A stretch of 64,000 bases of DNA from Henckelia pumila (taxonomy: Eukaryota > Streptophyta > Magnoliopsida > Lamiales > Gesneriaceae): NCBI RefSeq assembly GCF_033568475.1, contig NC_133122.1, positions 142,111,402 to 142,175,401 on the forward strand, given 5' to 3'. A program made the position numbers and the translations under genes. The notes under the pieces were generated by a model. That model had not been told where the DNA came from. It was given only the letters and a program-made list of their open reading frames with translations, and made no database searches. Shown in pieces: positions 57,601 to 64,000 of the stretch (its first letter is position 1; every line of letters starts with the position of its first letter).

Positions 57601-58395
57601 CGCTACCAAAACGCATAGAAGTGTACAAAAGAAAGTTAAAAGAGTGTAAAAACAATGTAAAACTTACCGTAATAAGGGTTGGAGACCCATTATTTATAGA
57701 AAGAAAGTCCAAGTCCATATATAATTTTAATGTACAAGTCAACTAGATCCATGCATATTCATGTAATATTCTGATATATATCTAAAATATAAATTAAAAT
57801 ATGATATGATTGTTATCATATCATCAATACTATATGCTGGAAAGAAGTGACGATGAGTGAAATGATGAAGGAACTTTAAAGTAGTTGAACTTATATTTTA
57901 GAGTATGTAAGACAATATTCTGGTTGTTTGCAATTTCATTGAGTATTCGCGACGGAGTGAGCTTACTGAAAAGTGCCAAATAATGTAGCTTATATAGTCT
58001 TCAGACACTGAAGAAATAATAAAATGATCTTTCATGCCGAGTCGATAAAGTGTCATCAACAGAGCCGATATTGAATTACCGCTCAATAAGAAGTAGGTCA
58101 AGATACCAAAATCAACAGAAAACCGAGCATATGACGAATTCTAATAAATACTGATTGCCGCAAGAAGTTCATAGAGATCCAGAGTAATAATACTTGTCTA
58201 AGAAGTCCATGATTATGAGTCCAAACATAAATATAGTCTGATATAATGATGATCCAAGCTTTTTGAAATTCTGTCTCAAATAAATATCTGTAGATGAAGA
58301 TCTGGTTAGAGTCAGGCTCGAGAAATAGACAACAATCTGATGAAACCGAGTTCAAATAAAGAGCTGTAGAGAATAATATTTGTTGTGGAGCGAGT
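57601..58395. other. Intergenic, nothing identified
   Basis: Open minus-strand stretches at 57898-58355 have no recognisable similarity. Confidence 0.35.
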
Positions 58396-59405
58396 GATCG
58401 GGCTTATGTATGTGCCAAGTTAATGGACCTAGATTATGCCAAGTTAATGGACTTTAACTGCCGAGCGGGTCCGACTTTTGTGAATGCCAAGTTAATGGGC
58501 TTAGAGTGCCGAGCAGGTCGGACTTTTGAGAATACCAAGTTAATGGGCTTAGATGGTGCTGAGCGGGTTAGGGTTTTTTTTTTTGTGAATTCCACGTTTA
58601 TGTGGGCTTACAAGATGCCGAGCTGATCGAGCTTTTTGAGAATGTCACGTTTATGTGGGCTTACATGATGTGAATGACATGTTTATGTGGGCTTATATGG
58701 TGTCGAGCAGATCAAACTTTTTTGTGAATGTCACGTATGTGTGGGCTTTAATAGTGCTGAACGGATCGGGCTTTTTGAGGCTGCCACGTAGAGGTGTCAA
58801 AATGGGCTAAAGATGTCGGATTGGCCTGCCCCGCCATACAAAATAGGTGGGTTTGGTTGACAATTTCTCAACCCGCCTAAAGGTGGGTCGCCCCGCCTCG
58901 TCTAATGGTGGGTTGTGGTGGGTTGCAGGTTAGCCCGCCAAATTACACGTAGGCTCTCTGAGTTGGTCCGTCCCGCCGCCTAAAATAGGTGGGTTGAGTT
59001 GGTGTTTTTCCAATCCATCTAAAAGGTGGGTTGTCCCGTCTCGTTCCGCCTAATGGTGGGTTGCGATGGGTTGTGCGGCCCACTCCGTTAGCCCATTTTG
59101 ACACATCTATTGCCACGTTTATGTGGGCGTATATGGTGCCGAGCGGATCGGATTTTTTTTGTGAATACCACGTACGTTAGACTTACATGATGCAAAATGA
59201 ATCAGGCTTTTTGAGGTTGTCACGTTTACGTGGGCTTATATGGTGCCAAAAGGATCGAGATTTTTGAGGCTACCACGTTTATATGGGCTTACATTGTACC
59301 AAACGGATCAAGATTTTTGAGATTACCACGTTTATGTGGACAGTGGACTTACATGGTGCCGAAGGGATCGAGAATTTTGAAGCTGCCACGTTTATTTGAG
59401 CAGTG
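58396..59405. repeat. Diverged minisatellite, unit about 53 bp
   Basis: About a dozen units of the type CCACGTTTATGTGGGCTTA, CATGGTGCCGAGCGGATCG, GGCTTTTTGAGGCTG, each differing at several positions; the first few (58420-58560) use CCAAGTTAATGGGCTTA instead. The array is split by a hAT MITE at 58789-59109. No frame is kept open through it. Confidence 0.85.
58789..59109. mobile_element. hAT-type MITE inside the minisatellite
   Basis: 321 bp, ends TAGAGGTGTCAAAATGGGC ... GCCCATTTTGACACATCTA. Target duplication CTGCCACG (58781-58788) against TTGCCACG (59110-59117). The interior has repeated AGGTGGGTTG and CCCGCC words. Confidence 0.85.
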
Positions 59406-60640
59406 AGCCAATGAGTACATTTTAAGATATTTATGAATTAAGAGCTTTGATTTAGCAGGATTCCAAGATCCAAATTTTTCAGGGTGACGTAGATTTTTCC
59501 GCTGCTGCACGACAAAAAAACTATATAAATATATATTTATATGTTCTTTATTGATACATTTATATTTATATATAATATAATATAATATAAATATAAATAT
59601 AAATATAAATATAAATTAATATAATATAAAATATAATATAAAGATGGGGAGTCCGTTAAACCTGCCGGGTTTTCTGCTGCTCCGTCATGCGTTCTTTCCC
59701 GACTCGTAATATATACCTCTCTCTTTTACAAAAAAACAAAATAATAAAGAAACTCCCAAAAAATGAGTATATTAATGTTTTTTCATACAAATATCTTTAT
59801 CTTATAAACATGTACCAGATAATTTAGCAAATTTATGTATATAATCAAATATTAAATAAAGTCGAATAATTGCAATGGATTTATAATTAATCTAACACAA
59901 AAACTTTTGTAAAATAGATCATTTTATCAACGTGACTCGTAAATTTTTTGTGGATAATTCTATATGTACATAGGATGTTAAAAAATTATCTCAATTTTTT
60001 TAAAAATTATTTTTTTTCAATCTACAATTGTTTGTTTTGATCACAAAAAATTTTAATAAAAATATATATATTTTTTATTTAATTATTTATTGTTCAGTTT
60101 TAAAGATATGAAAAACCTTTTTTCGTACTTGACCAATCAAGTTGAGTTGTTGTTAAACAGTAAAATTCATTTTTTTAAAAATTATATATACCGTAATCAA
60201 TAAGAGATCACAATATATCTAATCAAATAAAAAATTAAAATTTATTTTTTAAAAAAACTCAATTTGATTGGTCAAGTACAAAAAAAAGTTAGAGAGAAAA
60301 ATATTAAACTAGTATCATAAATATTATTAAAAAATTGAAAATTTATAACATATAATTAAAACTCTAAACGTGAATTTCGTAAAATTATACAATAAATAAT
60401 AAAAAATTTAGTCTTCATTAAATTTTTTTTAGAAAGTGCAATTGTAATTTGAAAAGAAACAATTGAAACCAAGAACATCAATGATTAATACCAAAATAAG
60501 CCGATGGACAACATATGCGTGCATGCATACAACAAAATTGACGTAACTACCAACTACGGTCTGATTCCATTTAAAAAACCAAAACAAAAAAAAAAGGTGA
60601 AATATTACATATTATATTTATATTTATAATTCCAAAAAAC
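59406..60640. other. Intergenic with AT microsatellite and an inverted repeat
   Basis: A TATAAA/TATAAT microsatellite covers 59560-59640. An imperfect inverted repeat pairs about 60116-60150 (TACTTGACCAATCAAGTTGAG) with 60253-60287 (CTCAATTTGATTGGTCAAGTA), suggesting a MITE. The last about 150 bp are presumably ARF promoter. Confidence 0.5.
60608..60630 (+). promoter_or_regulatory. Possible TATA region of the ARF gene
   Basis: TATATTTATATTTATAA lies just upstream of a purine-rich leader-like sequence. The transcription start is unknown. Confidence 0.35.
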
Positions 60641-60652
60641 GCAGAAAAGAAA

Positions 60653-60820
60653 ATGAGAGCAGAAAGAGAAAGTTCAGAGAAAGTGAAAGCCTCGGGAGAG
60701 GAGAGAGAAAGCCAGAAAGGTAGTGAAAAAAGTGGTGAAGAAGGGAGCTTTCTGCAAAAGGGTCTCCAAAAAGAAAGCTACGAGGAGGGAAACAAATCAC
60801 TACACACACAAATATATTAA
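60653..60820 (+). other. Upstream ORF of 55 codons in the ARF leader
   Basis: ATG to TAA, encoding a very polar Glu/Lys/Ser-rich peptide (MRAERESSEKVKASGEERES at the start). Present in the mRNA only if transcription starts upstream of 60653. It may reduce translation of the ARF; inference. Confidence 0.4.
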
Positions 60821-60991
60821 TCAAGGGACTGTGAGTTTGTGTGTTGTTGCAGCATTTGGTCTCTGTTATACTCAACATCTCTGCGTTTTCCAAAGCTGCT
60901 TTTGTCTCTCCCTGAGTGAAGAAAGGCTCGCCGGAATATACTCTCTCCGGTGGCTGTTTCAGAGGCCAACGAATTTTAGTTTCTTTTTTCT

Positions 60992-61006
60992 ATGCTGGAA
61001 AGGTGA
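60992..61006 (+). other. Mini upstream ORF 1 in ARF leader
   Basis: ATG CTG GAA AGG TGA, four codons and stop. Confidence 0.45.
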
Positions 61007-61156
61007 ACGACTTTTCTTACCCTGTAATATTCTCAAGTTTAAAGGTGCGAACTTTTTTTATCAAGTTCTGGAATTTCAAAAGGGTTGATTCCATTTGTTT
61101 TGTTGTTGTTTCTTGGCTTGTGTTTTGAGGTTCTTTGCCTGGTTATTTCAGGCGAG

Positions 61157-61171
61157 ATGAAACTCCAGTGA
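61157..61171 (+). other. Mini upstream ORF 2 in ARF leader
   Basis: ATG AAA CTC CAG TGA, four codons and stop, 80 nt before the main ATG. Would be lost if this part of the leader is an intron. Confidence 0.45.
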
Positions 61172-61251
61172 GGTTTTTGTAACTCCGGTCAGCTGAGCCG
61201 GGTTATATAACCAAGATTTCCTAGAAGTAGGCAGTATTAAACAAAGATAAA

Positions 61252-63947
61252 ATGAAGTCTTCGTCTTCCACCGGCGCTGTACCTCAGCCGGCAAACGCCG
61301 CTCCACCCGCCGCCGAAGGTGACTCCTTTTCTTTTCTCCCTCCATTTCTCTCTCCACGCAGGCAAAATTGTAGTTCGCCATCGTTGGTCCTTTTAATCAC
61401 GTGGGATTTCTTGATCTTGGCAGAAAGATTGGATCTTCAATTTGTTAGAAAAAAGAAAGAATCGTGAATAAATAAATAAATATTTGAGGGATTTTGGCAG
61501 GTGAGAAGAAGAGCATAAATGGCGAGCTATGGCAAGCGTGCGCCGGTCCTCTGGTAAATCTGCCGGCCGCTGGGACCCACGTCGTCTACTTCCCTCAAGG
61601 CCACAGTGAACATGTTTGCTTTCTTTACTTTCCCATTTATTTTTTACTACAACTAGCATCTGTCTTACGAAAGTCCAGTCCTGCACCAGTTGCTAACGTG
61701 CGCCGTTATGGTGTCATATGCTTTGCCATTGACATTTATCAAACCCCCCCTTCCTTATGTCAGCTTCTGACTTGATAAACATAACTTGCTCACATGCAAG
61801 GATTCCATGATTGTTAAGAAACAATATTTTTTTTCTTATATAATAATTGGGTTTGTGTTTATGGATTTGGTGAATCAATCCTTTGCTATCGTGAGCTGGT
61901 GTTTAATATAATAAATTGGAGTATGATCAGATGATGGGATCTGAGTGGGGGGTGGGGTAGGTTAGCAAGCCCGAAAATATTGAAAAGGGGAGGGGCCTTG
62001 AAGAAAACGAGTGAATTGCAACGGGCCTTGGTGGACCATGCTAATGTGCGCATTAATGCTAGTAGGGTGGGTCGGGATTCTCCCTTTCCAATTTAATAAA
62101 AGAAGATTTATTTCACAACCTTTATAAAAGTGAAATTTTTTGTCTCCCCTCCACAACTTTTTGAAGTCATTTATGTGATGTGGAGTTTTATAATATGATT
62201 GAAGTCGAATGAACTCGGTACAAACTTGAAAATGAAATGCTGTTTTTGTAATCTAATCATGTGCTTATTACATAAGGGGTTATATATGTTGCGAAATCAA
62301 ACAGTTATGCTACTGCATTCGTTTATCTAATTAGGATATTTCTCCTTAAGCTAATGGTCGATGTCTTTGGAAATAATGTACATCATGCTGTGGATGAAAT
62401 TTTGTAACCCGACGATTACCATTATCTGATGAGTTGGAAGTTCATGTTTCTATTTTATTGCTCATGAAATGAATATTTCAGTGGGTTTTAGGTCCTATTA
62501 ATGCAAGGATGTGTGGAGAGTTTTCCTTTTTTGTAGGCCATTTTCTTATGCAAATGCATGTAAATCACTTTCTTCAGGTTTCTGCATCTATGAGAAAGGA
62601 TGTGGATTCGCAAGTCCCGAACTACCCGAATCTTCCTTCAAAATTGCTTTGCCTCCTTCACACGGTCAATTTGCATGTATGTTGATAAATGACGTCCATT
62701 TCTTCTTTAGGAGGCAATTTTTGAGCTTATTTTTCCATGTCTAAATGACGAATGATTATGTTTTGGCATCTGTTAGGCTGATCCTGAAACGGATGAAGTT
62801 TATGTCCAAATGACTCTCCAACCAGTGCCTTCGGTTTGTATTTCTATTAATTGAATGAATAATGCTTACAGGGCCATCTTTTCCATTTTTGGTTGCTAAT
62901 CTGCAAACTAATTGATACTTCTGCGTGATTTAATCATTTGCAGTTTGACAAGGATGCTTTATTAAGATCAGATCTGTCGACAAGAGCAAATAAACCCCAA
63001 ACAGAGTTTTTCTGTAAAACATTGACCGCAAGTGATACTAGCACTCATGGGGGGTTCTCTGTACCTCGTCGTGCTGCAGAAAAGATTTTTCCAGCTCTGG
63101 TTAGTAGTGATATTGTTTGATTTACTTCTCCACAAAGTTAGAGCCTAAGGAAAGTGACTCAACAATAAATTTATCTTTTAACACACTTATGTATGTAAGT
63201 TGGAGATTGGGCAAGAAATTTTGGGAATCAATTTTCAAGTTATACACTAGCAAGTTACTTGACATGAGACACTAAAGGCATAGTAATAAATAACCAATCA
63301 ATCAAAATCAAGAAATATAGTATATGAAAATTACAATAAGCCTACTTGCAAGTTGCAACAATTGTGAATAAATCCTAATTTATGTGTGTTGATGAACCTG
63401 CCTGCAAGAATGCCCTCAAACACTAATATTTTAACTGTATATAAACCAGCGCTGAATATGGAATTGGTGCAGAAATCTTTGAGGCAATACCTTGCTATTT
63501 ATACACTTGAGAAGGCAGAATTAATTTGTGCCTATTATCTCCCTCTCGTTATTTTGGTTTAATTACAAAAATTTGTGAACAAATAAATTATGAAACTTCT
63601 GGAAATTTGAGAAGTCTGACTGGTGGATTTCACATTTTGTGCCAAAGGTTTTCAACCTCTAACCTTCTTTGTTTTTATATAACACTTTTTGAAAGCTTGA
63701 GCTCAAAGGATGAACCCAATAGTTGTTTTATATTTAGTATAAGATAAGAGCTCAAAGGATGAACCCAACAGTTGTTTTATATTTAGTATAAGATAATTTC
63801 CCATCTTCCGTTTCTTAGTTCATGATCTTTTTACATGATGAAGAATGCTCTTCTCCTCTTAGGATTTCACAATGCAACCACCCGCTCAAGAGCTTGTAGC
63901 CCGAGATTTGCATGAAAATGTCTGGACATTTCGCCATATATTTCGAG
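61252..63947 (+). CDS. Auxin response factor, ARF7/ARF19 type, 5' part
   Basis: Nuclear transcription factor that binds TGTCTC-type auxin elements and is repressed by Aux/IAA proteins. Coding exons in the window: 61252-61318, 61501-61613, 62578-62676, 62777-62833, 62944-63099, 63863-63947; all GT-AG, phases fit, and the gene runs on past the window end. The sequence gives a short Ser/Ala/Pro N-terminus, the dimerisation segment [20 protein letters not shown] and [29 protein letters not shown], then the B3 DNA-binding domain start [32 protein letters not shown] and [20 protein letters not shown]. The [10 protein letters not shown] segment before B3 points to the activator ARF7/ARF19 group. The residue after HSE is His (CAT at the exon 2 end), where Gln is usual. 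Activator domain and PB1 lie outside. Confidence 0.93.
61614..62577 (+). other. ARF intron 2
   Basis: 964-bp intron, donor CAT|GTTTGC and acceptor TTCTTCAG|GTTTC. No inserted element identified. Confidence 0.8.
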
Positions 63948-64000
63948 GTAAAATTGTGGAAATTTGGCTCTACTCTTTGGGTAATACCTAAGGATAAATC

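Noticed and set aside
60723-61088. 121-codon open frame over the ARF leader
   Set aside because: It starts with GTG, not ATG, and its low-complexity Lys-rich then Phe/Cys-rich product resembles no protein; the real ATG upstream ORF is in another frame.

Overview
The window is nuclear DNA from a flowering plant, most likely a eudicot. The evidence is spliced genes with short exons and AT-rich GT-AG introns, plant-specific families (auxin response factor, FAR1-like transposase, CYP714-type P450), and dense nested plant transposons. The species cannot be read from the sequence.

Four real host genes stand out. (1) 10815-14110, minus: a plastid-targeted-looking, bacterial-type (PLP fold I) Orn/Lys/Arg decarboxylase homologue. 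(2) 18102-22105, minus: COG8, a Golgi tethering subunit; I reconstructed all 12 coding exons, giving an in-frame 583-aa protein. (3) 38789-40691 plus a 5' UTR to about 41.8 kb, minus: eIF4A, four coding exons and 413 aa. (4) 61252-63947 and beyond the window, plus: an ARF7/ARF19-type auxin response factor with upstream ORFs; only its first six coding exons are present. They are independent housekeeping or regulatory genes, not a cluster.

Most of the remainder is mobile DNA. 359-4490 is a Mutator-like element with long inverted repeats that carries its own dead transposase plus captured pieces of a P450 and of a viroplasmin/RNase H1-N-type gene. 5832-6013 and 14578-17159 are non-autonomous Mutator-type elements with 9-bp target duplications. 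23047-23270 is a tRNA-type SINE with a 14-bp duplication, inserted in one copy of a tandem repeat. 25121-34454 is an almost complete Ty1/copia element (two 1893-bp LTRs, about 2% divergent, two nonsense codons), itself inside a probable Ty3 LTR. Four hAT-type MITEs (34748, 45063, 46507, 58789) and one PIF/Harbinger-type MITE (36109) have recognisable target duplications.

The most striking region is 47124-55020. An essentially genome-length endogenous pararetrovirus (Caulimoviridae) lies inside a small Mutator-type MITE whose two arms and 9-bp target duplication are still visible. The viral copy reads on the minus strand: primer-binding site, virion-associated-like protein, capsid with zinc knuckle, movement protein, a small coiled-coil ORF, protease-RT-RNase H, a last ORF in the transactivator position, then a TATA box and poly(A) signal. 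It is inactivated by at least two nonsense codons and a frameshift.

The stretches between these features (about 4.5-5.8, 7.1-7.9, 8.4-10.5, 17.2-18.0, 22.1-23.0, 37.4-38.5, 41.9-43.8 and 59.6-60.6 kb) are AT-rich and hold only decayed fragments or nothing I can identify.
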